Source: Methylocaldum sp035627495 (lineage in GTDB: Bacteria; Pseudomonadota; Gammaproteobacteria; Methylococcales; Methylococcaceae). Taken from it: a DNA stretch of 64,000 nucleotides. This document shows, in pieces, positions 8,748 through 17,957 of this stretch. Every line of letters begins with the position of its first letter. Position 1 is the first letter of the stretch. The position numbers and the translations under genes are program-made. Location: positions 34,022 to 98,021 of the forward strand of contig NZ_DASPLO010000167.1 of NCBI RefSeq assembly GCF_035627495.1, written 5' to 3'. Under the pieces are notes generated by a model that saw only the letters and a program-made list of their open reading frames with translations, was not told where the DNA came from and did no database searches.

Positions 8748-10049
8748 TCAGCGGCGTCGCCGTCGGCCTGAACGTGGTTTTGGCCTGGTTCCGGTCCGCT
8801 GTCCGGAGGATGGCGCCTCGGAAGCGCGGTGTGGAAAGCGGTCCATCGCGCGCAAGTCCGGAAAGCCGTACATCCAAAATAATGCAACGCCCAGTGTTGC
8901 CGTTCCCCCAAGAATGATTGCAGGAACCAAACCGAACCACGCGGCCGTAAGGCCGGATTCGAATTCGCCCAGTTCGTTCGAGGCACCGATAAAGACTGAG
9001 TTGACGGCGCTGACCCGCCCACGGATGGCATCGTGGGTTTCGAGCTGGACCAGCATGTGGCGTATGTACACGCTGACCATGTCGCCGGCTCCCATCAGAA
9101 AAAGTGCCGCTATCGACACGGCGAAGCTTGTCGACAGACCGAGTGCGATGACCGCCGTTCCGAATAGGACGACGCCGCCGAACATCCAGCGTCCGGCGTG
9201 GCGGGATATGGGAGCGAAGGCCAGGACCAAGGCGATCAGTGCGGCGCCGGCTCCCGGTGCGGTGCGCAGCAGGCCCAGCCCGGTCGGGCCCACGTGCAGG
9301 ATGTCGCTGGCATAGGCCGGCAGCAATGCCGTGGCGCCTCCGAACAGAACGGCGAACAAATCGAGCGAAATGGCGCCGAATACGGTGGGCCGGGAGCGCA
9401 CGAACCGCAAGCCCTCCAGCACGGTATGCCAGCTCATGGGTTCGCGGTCAGCGGATTTCTGGGGAAGGCGGCGCATCAGCAACATCAGGATTACCGAGAG
9501 GCCGAGCAGCACCGCAACTGTCGTGTAAACGGTCATGGGTCCCGCCAGATAAAGCACCCCGCCGAGCGCCGGGCCTGCGATGACCGCCAGTTGAAAGCTC
9601 GAGGAACTGAGCGCCACGGCGTTGCCGAAGCTTTCGGCGGGCACCAGGTTGATCACGATGGCCTGGCTCGACGGCATCATGAACGCACGAGCCGACCCGT
9701 ACAGCGCCATCACGGCAAAAACCGGCCAGACGATCTCGAGGCCGGTCAGCGTGAATCCGATCAGCAACAGGCCGCACAGCACTTCCACGGCGTAACAGAG
9801 CATGATGATCCGGCGGCGGTCGAAGCGATCCGCCATCTGGCCGGCGATCAGCACCAGCGGTACGAAGGGCGCGAACTGGGCCAGCCCTATCAGCCCGAGA
9901 TCCAGCGCATCGCCGGTAAGCGCATAAACTTGCCAGCCCACGGCGACGCTTTGCATTTGCACCGCGACGGCGCCGAGAAACCGGGCGCACAGGTAAAGGG
10001 TGAAGTCGCGATGGCGGAGTGCGGAGGCTTTGGTCGTAGGCAAGGACAT
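8748..10049 (-). CDS. MFS transporter (MFS_3/EntS-like)
   Basis: A 433-residue permease with about 12 membrane segments. The first half holds the MFS loop motif ADRFDRRRI (around residue 73) and the second half carries DxVSVYIRHMLVQLETHDAIRGRVSAVNSVFIGASNELGEFESG, a stretch typical of the EntS-like MFS_3 family. Relatives include enterobactin exporter EntS and many putative exporters, so export of a small molecule is likely, but the substrate is unknown because no biosynthetic cluster is adjacent. The last about 30 residues are basic and repetitive (RTGTRPKPRSGRRRRR), outside the fold. Confidence 0.85.
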   Translation of the reverse strand: MSLPTTKASALRHRDFTLYLCARFLGAVAVQMQSVAVGWQVYALTGDALDLGLIGLAQFAPFVPLVLIAGQMADRFDRRRIIMLCYAVEVLCGLLLIGFTLTGLEIVWPVFAVMALYGSARAFMMPSSQAIVINLVPAESFGNAVALSSSSFQLAVIAGPALGGVLYLAGPMTVYTTVAVLLGLSVILMLLMRRLPQKSADREPMSWHTVLEGLRFVRSRPTVFGAISLDLFAVLFGGATALLPAYASDILHVGPTGLGLLRTAPGAGAALIALVLAFAPISRHAGRWMFGGVVLFGTAVIALGLSTSFAVSIAALFLMGAGDMVSVYIRHMLVQLETHDAIRGRVSAVNSVFIGASNELGEFESGLTAAWFGLVPAIILGGTATLGVALFWMYGFPDLRAMDRFPHRASEAPSSGQRTGTRPKPRSGRRRRR

Positions 10050-10284
10050 GTATTCCGTAGGTATTTGTCAGCGGATTCGGGTGTAGGGGTTAGTGTCTCG
10101 CCTGCTAGGCTAGCAGAATTCCTTGGAGTGTTCGGGAGACGAGCTTGGCTCCCAATTTTGATGGCTTAAGCGGTTTGGTTTTCTCGGCCGGGAAAAGGCC
10201 GATCTTCACCCCTAAACCGGCGCCCGACACTCGAAGCTCAGGCTTCGCTCGACCAAAGCCGCATTTGACACCCTGACGGCGAAA

Positions 10285-11631
10285 TTACTTGCCGATACAA
10301 AAACTGGAGAAAATCCGGCCTAAAAGGTCTTCGTTGGTGAATTCGCCGGTGATTTCCGATAGCGCATGCTGAGCTTCTCGTAGATCTTCGGCGAGGAGTT
10401 CCGCGGCGCGGGTTTTGAGTTGCGTCTGTGCGCTTTCTATGAGGCTCTGGGCGCGGCTTAGCGCATCGAGATGACGCCGGCGGGCGATGAATACATCGTT
10501 CGCCTCGCTGTCGTAGCCCATCGCGGCTTTGAGGTGCCGCCGGAGATGTTCCATGCCTTCGCCGGTTTTGGCCGACAAATACACCGCCGTGCCGTCCTGT
10601 CCCTCGACGAAACCGTCGGGTTTTCCGGTGAGATCGATCTTGTTGTAGACGCGGGTGACCGGGATGTCGGCGGGCAGGGTTTGGAACAGGGTTTCTCCTT
10701 CTTCCGGAGTGCGGTCGTCGATCAAAAGCAGTATGCGGTCGGCCTTGTGGATTTCGGCTTGAGCCCTGCGTATACCCTCGCGTTCGACGATATCCTCGCT
10801 GTCGCGCAACCCCGCGGTGTCCACGACGTGCAGAGGCATTCCGTCGATTTGGATATGTTCGCGCAAGGTGTCGCGCGTGGTGCCGGCAATTTCGGTGACG
10901 ATGGCGGCTTCGCGTCCGGCCAGTTGGTTGAGGAGGCTGGATTTCCCGGCATTGGGGCGACCGGCGATGACGACGGTCATGCCCTCGCGGAGTAAACAGC
11001 CTTGCCGGGCGGAATGGCGGATGTGCCGCAGCGCCGTCATGAGTTCCGCGAGTTTTTCCGCAATATGGCCTTCGGAGAGAAAGTCGATGTCTTCGTCGGC
11101 GAAGTCGATGGAGGCTTCCACATACAGCCGCAGTTCGATCAGGGCTTCGACAAGCTGGTGGATCCGGGTCGAGAATTCGCCCTGAAGCGAGCGTTGGGCG
11201 GATCGGGCGGCCTGTTCGGTAGTGCTCTCGATCAAATCGGCGATGGCTTCCGCTTGAGCAAGATCGATCTTGTCGTTGAGGAACGCCCGCTCGCTGAATT
11301 CTCCCGGACGCGCCAGCCGGACGCCCAACGTCAAGACGCGGCGCAGCAGCAAATCGAGCACGACCGGGCCGCCGTGCGCGTGCAGCTCGAGGACATCTTC
11401 GCCCGTAAAGGAATGGGGCGAAGGAAAGTACAAGGCCAGACCGGTATCGAGAACGGAACCGTCGTGGCCGTAGAAATGACTGTAGTGGGCGTAGCGCGGT
11501 TCAAGGTCCTTTTGCAATACCGCTTGTATTACAGAGGGTACGGCATTGCCGGAGATACGGACTACGCCAATGCCGCCCCTACCGGGGGGGGTGGCGATGG
11601 CGGCGATGGTGTCGCGGGATAGCGTGTTCAT
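10285..11631 (-). CDS. mnmE: tRNA modification GTPase MnmE
   Basis: A 448-residue protein, the usual length. The N-terminal folate-binding domain begins DTIAAIATPPGRGGIGVVRISG. The central G domain has P-loop GRPNAGKSSL, switch region GTTRDTLRE, DTAGLRD and NKID. The protein ends in the family-defining FCIGK tail whose cysteine is needed for catalysis. With MnmG it adds the carboxymethylaminomethyl group to U34 of certain tRNAs. It is the last gene of the rpmH-rnpA-yidD-yidC-mnmE order. The strong hairpin at 11711-11741 separates it from yidC, so it may have its own promoter or depend on read-through. Confidence 0.97.
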   Translation of the reverse strand: MNTLSRDTIAAIATPPGRGGIGVVRISGNAVPSVIQAVLQKDLEPRYAHYSHFYGHDGSVLDTGLALYFPSPHSFTGEDVLELHAHGGPVVLDLLLRRVLTLGVRLARPGEFSERAFLNDKIDLAQAEAIADLIESTTEQAARSAQRSLQGEFSTRIHQLVEALIELRLYVEASIDFADEDIDFLSEGHIAEKLAELMTALRHIRHSARQGCLLREGMTVVIAGRPNAGKSSLLNQLAGREAAIVTEIAGTTRDTLREHIQIDGMPLHVVDTAGLRDSEDIVEREGIRRAQAEIHKADRILLLIDDRTPEEGETLFQTLPADIPVTRVYNKIDLTGKPDGFVEGQDGTAVYLSAKTGEGMEHLRRHLKAAMGYDSEANDVFIARRRHLDALSRAQSLIESAQTQLKTRAAELLAEDLREAQHALSEITGEFTNEDLLGRIFSSFCIGK

Positions 11632-11710
11632 CGGATGGATTCGGGACGAGCCGATGGTTTCGGGCGGGAGCCCTGATTTTGGCTATTGCGAGCGGTAGGA
11701 CAAGAAAGTA

Positions 11711-11741
11711 TGCAGAGGGGTTCACCGCAAACCCCTCTGCA
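11711..11741 (-). terminator. hairpin between yidC and mnmE
   Basis: A 12-bp perfect stem (TGCAGAGGGGTT / AACCCCTCTGCA) with a 7-nt loop lies 12 bp past the yidC stop. On the minus strand it is followed by TACTTTCTT, a modest T-rich tract, so it is a likely intrinsic or partial terminator for the rpmH-yidC unit. Confidence 0.7.
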
Positions 11742-11752
11742 TTGCGACCGCG

Positions 11753-13387
11753 CTAGGCGGGGGCGGCCCTTTCGATCTGCCGGGTTATGTGCCACTGCTG
11801 GAGGATGGACAGGATATTGTTGACCACCCAGTAGAGCACCAGTCCGGACGGGAAAAAGGCGAAGAAGCCGGTGAATATGACCGGGAAGTACTGCATCACC
11901 TTGGCCTGTACCGGATCGGCCGGCGGCGGATTCAGCTTCTGCTGAATGAACATGGAGACGCCCATGATCAGCGGAAGGATGAAGTAGGGATCCTTGGAGG
12001 ACAGGTCATTCAGCCAAAGAACGAACGGCGCCTGACGCATTTCCACGCTTTCGATCAGAACCCAGTACAGGGCGATGAACACAGGGATCTGGACCAGGAT
12101 CGGCAAACAGCCACCCAGAGGGTTAACTTTTTCCTTCCGGTACAGCTCCATCATCGCCGCGTTGAACTTCTGCTTGTCGTCGGCATGACGCTCCTTCAAC
12201 TGCTGAAGCTTGGGCTGAAGCTTCCGCATTCTGGCCATGGAGCGGTAGCTGGCTTGCGACAGCTTGTAGAATAGGGCCTTAAGAGTGATGGTGACAAAGA
12301 TGATTGCCCATCCCCAATTGTTGAAAATTTTATGGAACTGTTCCAGCAGCCAAAAAATGGGCTTGGCGACGATGGTAAGCCCGCCGTAGTCCACCGTCAG
12401 GTCCAGGCCGGGGGCCGTTTGCTCCAACACCCGCTGGAGTTTGGGGCCGGCAAACAAGTTGGCCTTGAAGACTTTTTCCTCGCCGGCTTTGACATCGAGC
12501 GCGGGCGAGTAGGCTCCGATGACGAAATGATCCTCGGAAAGAGCCTTGGTGTAATAGCTATGCTCTTCGCTGGCCGGTGGAATCCAGGCCGCCAGGAAGT
12601 AATGCTGGATCATGGCGATCCAGCCTTCTTTGGCTTTCCGGTTCAGATTCGAATCCGCCATGTCCTCGAAGGTGATCTTTTCGTATTTTTCTTCCGGGGT
12701 GTACAAGACACCGCCGGTGTACGTCCGGACGAAAGCATCCTTGTCCTTGTCTTCGGGATTCTTACGCTGCAGCTGAACGTACTGACGTCCCTTCCATTCG
12801 GTTTCGGACTGGTTGAGCACTTGTTGCTCCAGCCCGATCAGATAGCTGCCTTTAGTAAAGACCAGGGTTTTGGTGATCTTGATCCCCTGACCGTTGGTCC
12901 ACGTGAAAGGCACGCGAAGGGTGTCTTGGCCTTCCGCCAGCGTGTATGTATCGGCTTCGGATTGCCAAGTGCTGTGATGGGTGGGCGAGCGGGCCTCGTC
13001 TCCCAAAAAGCCGCTTTGTGCAATGAAAAAGTTGTCTTCATCGTTGAGCAGTCGGACCGGCTGGTCGGGCTGGTCCTTGCTTTGGGGATAACCGAGAAGA
13101 TCGAGGATGCGCAGATCACCGCCCTCGATGTCGATCTCTGCATGTATGACGTCCGTGGCGACGCTGACGCGCTGATGCTCGGCGCCCGCAGCGGACGGCT
13201 CAGCCTTTTTGGCGACGTCGTCGACGCCTCGAGCAGACTCGGGTACATCGCCCGCCGGAGTCGACGGACCAGCTCCGGACTGCGCTACGGGCTCGGGCTT
13301 AGGCCCATAATCCACTTGCCATTGCTGCCACAGCATGAAGCTGAGAAATATGAAGAGGACGAAGAGAACGAACCTTAAATTATCCAT
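11753..13387 (-). CDS. yidC: membrane protein insertase YidC
   Basis: A 544-residue Gram-negative type YidC (Oxa1 family). It has an N-terminal membrane anchor (FVLFVLFIFLSFMLWQQW), a large periplasmic domain (about residues 60-340), then the conserved insertase core: WGWAIIFVTITLKALFYKLS, the hydrophilic-groove helix with SYRSMARMRKLQPK, and later helices ending in SGLVLYWVVNNILSILQQW. It inserts inner-membrane proteins with or without the Sec translocon. The stop of yidD lies 2 bp upstream of its start, consistent with coupled translation. Confidence 0.97.
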   Translation of the reverse strand: MDNLRFVLFVLFIFLSFMLWQQWQVDYGPKPEPVAQSGAGPSTPAGDVPESARGVDDVAKKAEPSAAGAEHQRVSVATDVIHAEIDIEGGDLRILDLLGYPQSKDQPDQPVRLLNDEDNFFIAQSGFLGDEARSPTHHSTWQSEADTYTLAEGQDTLRVPFTWTNGQGIKITKTLVFTKGSYLIGLEQQVLNQSETEWKGRQYVQLQRKNPEDKDKDAFVRTYTGGVLYTPEEKYEKITFEDMADSNLNRKAKEGWIAMIQHYFLAAWIPPASEEHSYYTKALSEDHFVIGAYSPALDVKAGEEKVFKANLFAGPKLQRVLEQTAPGLDLTVDYGGLTIVAKPIFWLLEQFHKIFNNWGWAIIFVTITLKALFYKLSQASYRSMARMRKLQPKLQQLKERHADDKQKFNAAMMELYRKEKVNPLGGCLPILVQIPVFIALYWVLIESVEMRQAPFVLWLNDLSSKDPYFILPLIMGVSMFIQQKLNPPPADPVQAKVMQYFPVIFTGFFAFFPSGLVLYWVVNNILSILQQWHITRQIERAAPA

Positions 13388-13389
13388 TC

Positions 13390-13614
13390 TTATTTTCCGA
13401 ATTGTTCTGGGACGGGATCAACACCGCCTTCGTGCCACGGGTGGCATCTCAGCAGTCGCCTCGCGGCAAGATAGGAGCCCCGCAGAGATCCAAACCGCTG
13501 GATAGCGGTTAAGGCATAGCTGGAGCATGTCGGATGGAAACGGCAATGCTGCCCCACCCAAGGACTAATCAGGTACTGATAGAATTTGATGAGGAAGACC
13601 AGGACGGCTTGCAT
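13390..13614 (-). CDS. yidD: membrane protein insertion factor YidD
   Basis: A 74-residue protein with the family core YQYLISPWVGQHCRFHPTCSSYALTAIQRFG, including the conserved cysteines in HCRFHPTC, and the HPWHEGGVDPVP end. It assists YidC in membrane insertion and is peripherally attached by an amphipathic N-terminal helix. Its 5' end overlaps the 3' end of rnpA by 46 bp in another frame, the usual arrangement in gammaproteobacteria. Confidence 0.95.
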   Translation of the reverse strand: MQAVLVFLIKFYQYLISPWVGQHCRFHPTCSSYALTAIQRFGSLRGSYLAARRLLRCHPWHEGGVDPVPEQFGK

Positions 13615-13964
13615 CGCCTCACCAGGTTTTCCCAGTGCTTGTGCAATGAGCTTCGGATTGTTTCATGGTCTGCCTGAATTGCGGCGCTACGCGCCATTAC
13701 CACAAAATCGAGTCCGCCGAGCGCTTGCTGCTGTAGGCGAAAACTTTCGCGGATGAGGCGCTTGACGCGGTTGCGATCGGAGGCGTTACGGATTTGTCGT
13801 CTGGCAATAGCTAACCCGAGGCGCGGATAAGTCTCACCGTTGGTTCGCGCGAGCACGGTTAAGTAATAGTCAGCGGACTTGCAGGGCTGCTCGAAAACGC
13901 GCTGGAAGTCGGCGGCGGTGCTTAAGCGGCGTGTTCGGGGGAAGCCGTAGCTAGGCGACTCCAA
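13569..13964 (-). CDS. rnpA: ribonuclease P protein component
   Basis: A 131-residue basic protein. The diagnostic RNR motif region is ASDRNRVKRLIRES, and the N-terminal part RRLSTAADFQRVF is typical. RnpA binds the catalytic M1 RNA for 5' maturation of tRNAs. The ATG used here begins 3 bp beyond the rpmH stop; the first seven residues are non-conserved. The C-terminal serine-rich tail (SWSSSSNSIST) lies in the overlap with yidD and is probably constrained by that gene rather than by RnpA function. Confidence 0.95.
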   Translation of the reverse strand: MESPSYGFPRTRRLSTAADFQRVFEQPCKSADYYLTVLARTNGETYPRLGLAIARRQIRNASDRNRVKRLIRESFRLQQQALGGLDFVVMARSAAIQADHETIRSSLHKHWENLVRRCKPSWSSSSNSIST

Positions 13965-13967
13965 ACG

Positions 13968-14102
13968 TCAGACGGTAAGTTGTTTGCGGCCTTTGGCGCG
14001 GCGCGCATTCAAAATCGAACGTCCGCCACGGGTTTTCATACGCGCGCGAAAGCCGTGGGTACGGACGCGCTTTATCTTGCTGGGCTGGTAGGTTCTTTTC
14101 AT
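13968..14102 (-). CDS. rpmH: 50S ribosomal protein L34
   Basis: A 44-residue protein beginning MKRTYQPSKIKRVRTHGFRA and ending AKGRKQLTV, essentially the universal bL34 sequence. It is a component of the large ribosomal subunit near the peptide-exit region. It is the first gene of the minus-strand operon and is divergent from dnaA, the standard arrangement at many bacterial origins. A consensus-like promoter lies about 45 bp upstream. Confidence 0.98.
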   Translation of the reverse strand: MKRTYQPSKIKRVRTHGFRARMKTRGGRSILNARRAKGRKQLTV

Positions 14103-14144
14103 GGTGTACCTGTTGAATTCCGCAAAGAAAATACAAAGCTCCGC

Positions 14145-14173
14145 ATGCTAATTCACAGGCGATACTCTGTCAA
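14145..14173 (-). promoter_or_regulatory. rpmH promoter
   Basis: Reading the minus strand, a perfect -35 element TTGACA (14168-14173), a 17-bp spacer and a -10 element TAGCAT (14145-14150) form a strong sigma70-type promoter upstream of rpmH. The DnaA box at 14177-14185 ends 3 bp upstream of the -35. Confidence 0.7.
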
Positions 14174-14176
14174 TGC

Positions 14177-14205
14177 TGTGGATAAGTCTGCTCTTGAGGT
14201 ATGAT
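14177..14205 (+). promoter_or_regulatory. dnaA promoter with DnaA box
   Basis: A perfect R1-type DnaA box (TTATCCACA on the minus strand, 14177-14185) covers the position of a plus-strand -35 element (TGTGGA, 14177-14182). After 17 bp comes the -10 TATGAT (14200-14205). Binding of DnaA here would occlude its own promoter, so autoregulation is likely. I found only this one perfect box in the rpmH-dnaA gap, fewer than expected for a full oriC. Confidence 0.6.
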
Positions 14206-14286
14206 AAAGGATTCCGTTAAAGCGCTCACGCATTTATCGCCTATGCCTTATGTTCTATTCGTCGAGCACGATAAGGAAGCCACACA

Positions 14287-15612
14287 ATGAGCGCGCTTTG
14301 GAGCCAGTGCATGAGCAAGCTCGAAGGCGAGTTGCCTCCGCAGCAGTTCAATACCTGGATCAGGCCCTTGCAAGCGGTCGAAAATGGTTCGGAACTGAAA
14401 CTCTTAGCCCCCAACCGATTCGTGCTCGATTGGGTCAAGCAGCATTTTATCGGCAAGATCGAAGAAGTTCTATCTGACCAGAAGATCCAGCCGCCACCCC
14501 ACGTCGTTCTGGAAATCGGTACTCGAAAGCAGCAGGAAGCGTCTCCCGTCGCGCCGGCGATCAAGAGGCCATCCAGCGGCAAGAAAGGGCTTCCCAACAA
14601 CCTGAACACGGCTTTCACGTTCGACAATTTCGTCGAGGGCAAATCCAACCAGCTGGCCAAGGCGGCGTCCATCCAGGTGGCGCAGAATGTGGGGCGAGCC
14701 TACAACCCGCTTTTTATTTACGGCGGCGTAGGTCTCGGCAAAACCCACCTGATGCACGCCATCGGTAACGAAATTCTCCGGGCGAATTCGTCGGCAAACA
14801 TCGTTTATCTTCATTCCGAGCGGTTTGTTTCGGATATGGTGAAGGCGTTGCAGCATAACGCGATCGGGGCGTTCAAAGAGTATTACCGTACGGTCGACGC
14901 CTTGTTGATCGACGATATACAGTTTTTCGCCGGCAAGGAACGCTCCCAGGAGGAGTTCTTTCATACGTTCAACAGCCTCCTGGAAAACAAGCATCAGGTC
15001 GTCCTGACCTGCGATCGCTACCCCAAGGAAATCAAGGGGCTCGAGGAACGGTTAAAGTCGCGTTTCGGGTGGGGGCTTCCGGTAGCCGTCGAGCCGCCGG
15101 ATCTGGAAACCCGTGTGGCCATCCTCATGAGTAAAGCGCATCACGCCGGCGCCGATTTGTCGCCGGAAGTGGCTTTCTTCATCGGTAAGCGGATTCGCTC
15201 GAACATCCGTGAGCTTGAAGGGGCTTTGCGGCGCGTTATCGCCAACGCCCATTTCACCGGCAAGCCGATTACGCTGGAGTTCGCGAAAGAGGCGCTGCGG
15301 GATTTGATCGCGCTCCAGGACCGCATGGTCAACGTGGAAAATATCCAGAAGACGGTCGCGGAATACTACAAAATCCGGGTGGCCGATCTCTTGGCGAACA
15401 AGCGTACTCGTTCGGTGACGCGTCCTCGGCAAATCGCCATGGCACTTGCCAAAGAGCTGACCAATCATAGTTTGCCCGAAATCGGGCAGCAGTTCGGCGG
15501 GCGGGACCATACGACGGTTTTGCACGCGTGCCGCAAGGTTCAGGAGCTGAAGGAAAGCGATAGCAAGTTCGCCGAAGACTATTCGAACCTCATGCGCACG
15601 TTATCCAACTAG
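14287..15612 (+). CDS. dnaA: chromosomal replication initiator DnaA
   Basis: A 441-residue protein with all four DnaA domains. Domain I begins LWSQCMSKLEGELPPQQFNTWI. The AAA+ module has Walker A GGVGLGKTHL and Walker B LLIDDIQFF. The C-terminal domain IV carries the DNA-binding signature GGRDHTTVLHACRKV. It melts oriC and loads the helicase. The domain II linker is short (about residues 85-105). It heads the dnaA-dnaN-recF-gyrB series, and the DnaA box over its putative promoter implies feedback control. Confidence 0.98.
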   Translation: MSALWSQCMSKLEGELPPQQFNTWIRPLQAVENGSELKLLAPNRFVLDWVKQHFIGKIEEVLSDQKIQPPPHVVLEIGTRKQQEASPVAPAIKRPSSGKKGLPNNLNTAFTFDNFVEGKSNQLAKAASIQVAQNVGRAYNPLFIYGGVGLGKTHLMHAIGNEILRANSSANIVYLHSERFVSDMVKALQHNAIGAFKEYYRTVDALLIDDIQFFAGKERSQEEFFHTFNSLLENKHQVVLTCDRYPKEIKGLEERLKSRFGWGLPVAVEPPDLETRVAILMSKAHHAGADLSPEVAFFIGKRIRSNIRELEGALRRVIANAHFTGKPITLEFAKEALRDLIALQDRMVNVENIQKTVAEYYKIRVADLLANKRTRSVTRPRQIAMALAKELTNHSLPEIGQQFGGRDHTTVLHACRKVQELKESDSKFAEDYSNLMRTLSN

Positions 15613-15689
15613 ACTTGGTGTAATGGCGATTTGAGAAGCTGGATCTTTCTTTTTGCTCAACTAGTTCCGCATCAACACATGACCCTACT

Positions 15690-16793
15690 ATGAAGTTCAC
15701 CATAACGCGGGAAAATTTGCTGACGCCGTTGCAGCAGGTCGTCGGCGTCATCGAGCGGCGCCAGACGTTGCCCATCCTGTCTAATGTCCTTCTGAAGCTG
15801 GACGACGACGCTTTGGAGTTCACCGGCACCGATTTGGAAGTTCAGTTGGTCACCAAAGTTGCCGTGGACGTCGGTGATTCGGGTTCGGTTACCGTACCGG
15901 CTCGCAAGTTCTTGGATATTTGCCGCCTCTTGCCGGAAAAAAGCTTGATAAACATAGATTGCCGGCAGGAAAAATTCGTTATCCAGTGCGGGTCCAGCCG
16001 TTTCAATTTGAGCACCCTGCCTGCAGGCAACTATCCGGAATTCGATGCGGGAACGCCGGAAGTCGAAGTTTCGATTCCCAGCAATTATTTGAGGCGCGCG
16101 CTTGAAAAGACCGTCTTCGCAATGGCGCAGCAGGATGTTCGTTATTACCTGAATGGATTGCTGCTGGATTTGGGCGGCCAAATGCTTCGGGCGGTTTCGT
16201 CGGATGGCCATCGTCTTGCTTTTTTCGAGCAGCAACTGGAAGGTCATGCCGGAGAAAGCAGGCAGATCATCGTTCCGCGGAAAGGTGTTCTGGAATTGAA
16301 CCGGTTGCTGGGCGAAGGGGATGATGCGGTAACCGTTCAAATTGCGCCGAACAATCTGCGCGTGGATTTGGGGACGGTCAGCTTTGCCGCGAAGCTGATC
16401 GAAGGCCGGTTTCCCGATTACCAGCGCGTCATGCCCCGCGAGCTGACGCGCGTGGTGTCGGCGGACAAGGCCACATTCAAAGGCGCTTTGACGCGGGTCT
16501 CCGTTTTGTCCAATGAAAAGTACAAGGGCATTAGCATGGAGGTGAGCGAGGACGGCGACATGTGTCTCAAGGCTCAGAATCCGGAGCACGAAGAGGCCGA
16601 GGAAAAGTTTGCCGTCGATCTGGAAGGCAAGGGCATTTCCGTTGGGTTCAATGCGTCTTATCTTTTGGATGCCATCAACAACGTGGATTCCGAGCGCGTT
16701 AGATTGTCGTTTACCGAGAGCGCTACCAGTTGCTTGATCGAGGATTGCGAAGACAGCCAGTTCAAATTCATCGTCATGCCCATGCGTCTGTAG
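15690..16793 (+). CDS. dnaN: DNA polymerase III beta sliding clamp
   Basis: A 367-residue protein, the standard length, with three repeated clamp domains. It starts MKFTITRENLLTPLQQVVGVIERRQTLPILSN-type sequence and ends with FKFIVMPMRL, the classical beta-clamp C-terminus that lines the partner-binding pocket. It tethers polymerase III and many repair enzymes to DNA. It lies 77 bp after dnaA with no obvious terminator between, so the two are probably co-transcribed. Confidence 0.98.
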   Translation: MKFTITRENLLTPLQQVVGVIERRQTLPILSNVLLKLDDDALEFTGTDLEVQLVTKVAVDVGDSGSVTVPARKFLDICRLLPEKSLINIDCRQEKFVIQCGSSRFNLSTLPAGNYPEFDAGTPEVEVSIPSNYLRRALEKTVFAMAQQDVRYYLNGLLLDLGGQMLRAVSSDGHRLAFFEQQLEGHAGESRQIIVPRKGVLELNRLLGEGDDAVTVQIAPNNLRVDLGTVSFAAKLIEGRFPDYQRVMPRELTRVVSADKATFKGALTRVSVLSNEKYKGISMEVSEDGDMCLKAQNPEHEEAEEKFAVDLEGKGISVGFNASYLLDAINNVDSERVRLSFTESATSCLIEDCEDSQFKFIVMPMRL

Positions 16794-16874
16794 CGTGGGG
16801 CATTCTTCGCCAGCCAGATACGGCGTGGTTACGGGCTGATCCGTGCTTAAGGCTATGGGTGAGCGAGGCTACGC

Positions 16875-17954
16875 ATGAGCCTGGTCAAAATCGAGGCTTT
16901 TGATGTACGCAACATCGAATCCGCTACGATAGAGCCATCCCCGCGCCTCAACTTCGTCGTCGGTCCCAATGCCAGCGGGAAAACGTCCTTGCTTGAGGCG
17001 GTTTATTTGTTGGGGCGGGCACGGTCGTTTCGTACTGCTCAGGTCAACCAGGCAATCCGGTTCGGTCAGAGCGGTTTAATGGTGACCGGAAAGATCCGGA
17101 ACGATGCCGGCCTCGTTGTTCCAAGCGGAGTTCATATCACACGCAATAAGCGGGAGATTCATCTTGCGGGTAGGACAATCCATTCCAGCGCCGAGCTGAT
17201 TCGTGCATTTCCGGTCCTCGTGATTCAGCCGGCAAGCGGCGCTTTGCTCGAAGGTGCTCCGAAACACCGCCGTCAGTTTCTCGACTGGGGCGTGTTTCAT
17301 ATCGAGGAGTCATATCTTGATTGCTGGCGGCGCTATGTTAAGGCATTGAGTCAGCGCAATACGCTAGTGCGAGAAAAGCGTCTTCGCGAAATCGAGCTAT
17401 GGAACCGCGAAGTCGCGCGGTACGGTACAATAATGGATGGTGCGCGCGAACGTTATGCGGAGAGACTTAAACCATTTTTTCTTCAAAGTGCCGCGCGATT
17501 TTTCGCGGGCTTCAAATTTGATCTGCACGTGCAATCAGGGTGGAACAAGAGCAAAACTCTGGAAGCGGTGTTGCAGGAGGATGTCGCAGCGGACATTCGC
17601 CTTGGGCATACGCAATCGGGCCCTCACAAAGCCGACTTCTCGATTACGCTGGACGGTCGTCCGGCAAGAGCTTATCTCTCCCGTGGCCAAATGAAGCTTT
17701 TGGTTTACGCGCTTTTGCTGGCTCAGTCTCTGCTCATGGAAGAAAGTGCCGGCGTGAGCGCGTGCGTGCTGATTGACGATGTGGCATCCGAGTTGGACGA
17801 GGACAATAAGAATCGGCTTCTCGGTTTTTTGCGAGAGCGGCGCACCCAGTTTTTCATCACCGCCACCGCCGAGCAAATCATTAAAGAGGCCGTTGACGAT
17901 GACGCCGCTGTGTTCCACGTGGAACATGGGCAAGTAATGCAAAGCATGAACTAA
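16875..17954 (+). CDS. recF: DNA replication and repair protein RecF
   Basis: A 359-residue SMC-like ATPase: Walker A GPNASGKTSLLEA (about residues 32-44), ABC-type signature LSRGQMKLLVYALLLAQ, and Walker B VLIDDVASELD. RecF directs RecOR and RecA to gapped DNA. The stop TAA at 17952-17954 is three bases from the gyrB start, so translation is likely coupled. An exact 16-bp parS-type palindrome (17911-17926) is embedded in the 3' coding sequence and encodes part of FHVEHG. Confidence 0.97.
   Translation: MSLVKIEAFDVRNIESATIEPSPRLNFVVGPNASGKTSLLEAVYLLGRARSFRTAQVNQAIRFGQSGLMVTGKIRNDAGLVVPSGVHITRNKREIHLAGRTIHSSAELIRAFPVLVIQPASGALLEGAPKHRRQFLDWGVFHIEESYLDCWRRYVKALSQRNTLVREKRLREIELWNREVARYGTIMDGARERYAERLKPFFLQSAARFFAGFKFDLHVQSGWNKSKTLEAVLQEDVAADIRLGHTQSGPHKADFSITLDGRPARAYLSRGQMKLLVYALLLAQSLLMEESAGVSACVLIDDVASELDEDNKNRLLGFLRERRTQFFITATAEQIIKEAVDDDAAVFHVEHGQVMQSMN
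17911..17926. promoter_or_regulatory. parS-like centromere site inside recF
   Basis: TGTTCCACGTGGAACA is a perfect 16-bp palindrome and closely matches the ParB-binding parS consensus (TGTTTCACGTGAAACA; the C/G form is used in pseudomonads). ParB loads here for origin segregation in relatives. parAB is not in the window. Confidence 0.85.
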
Positions 17955-17957
17955 AAA

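Noticed and set aside
15613..15689. oriC between dnaA and dnaN
   Set aside because: No DnaA box or AT-rich unwinding tract in this 77-bp gap.
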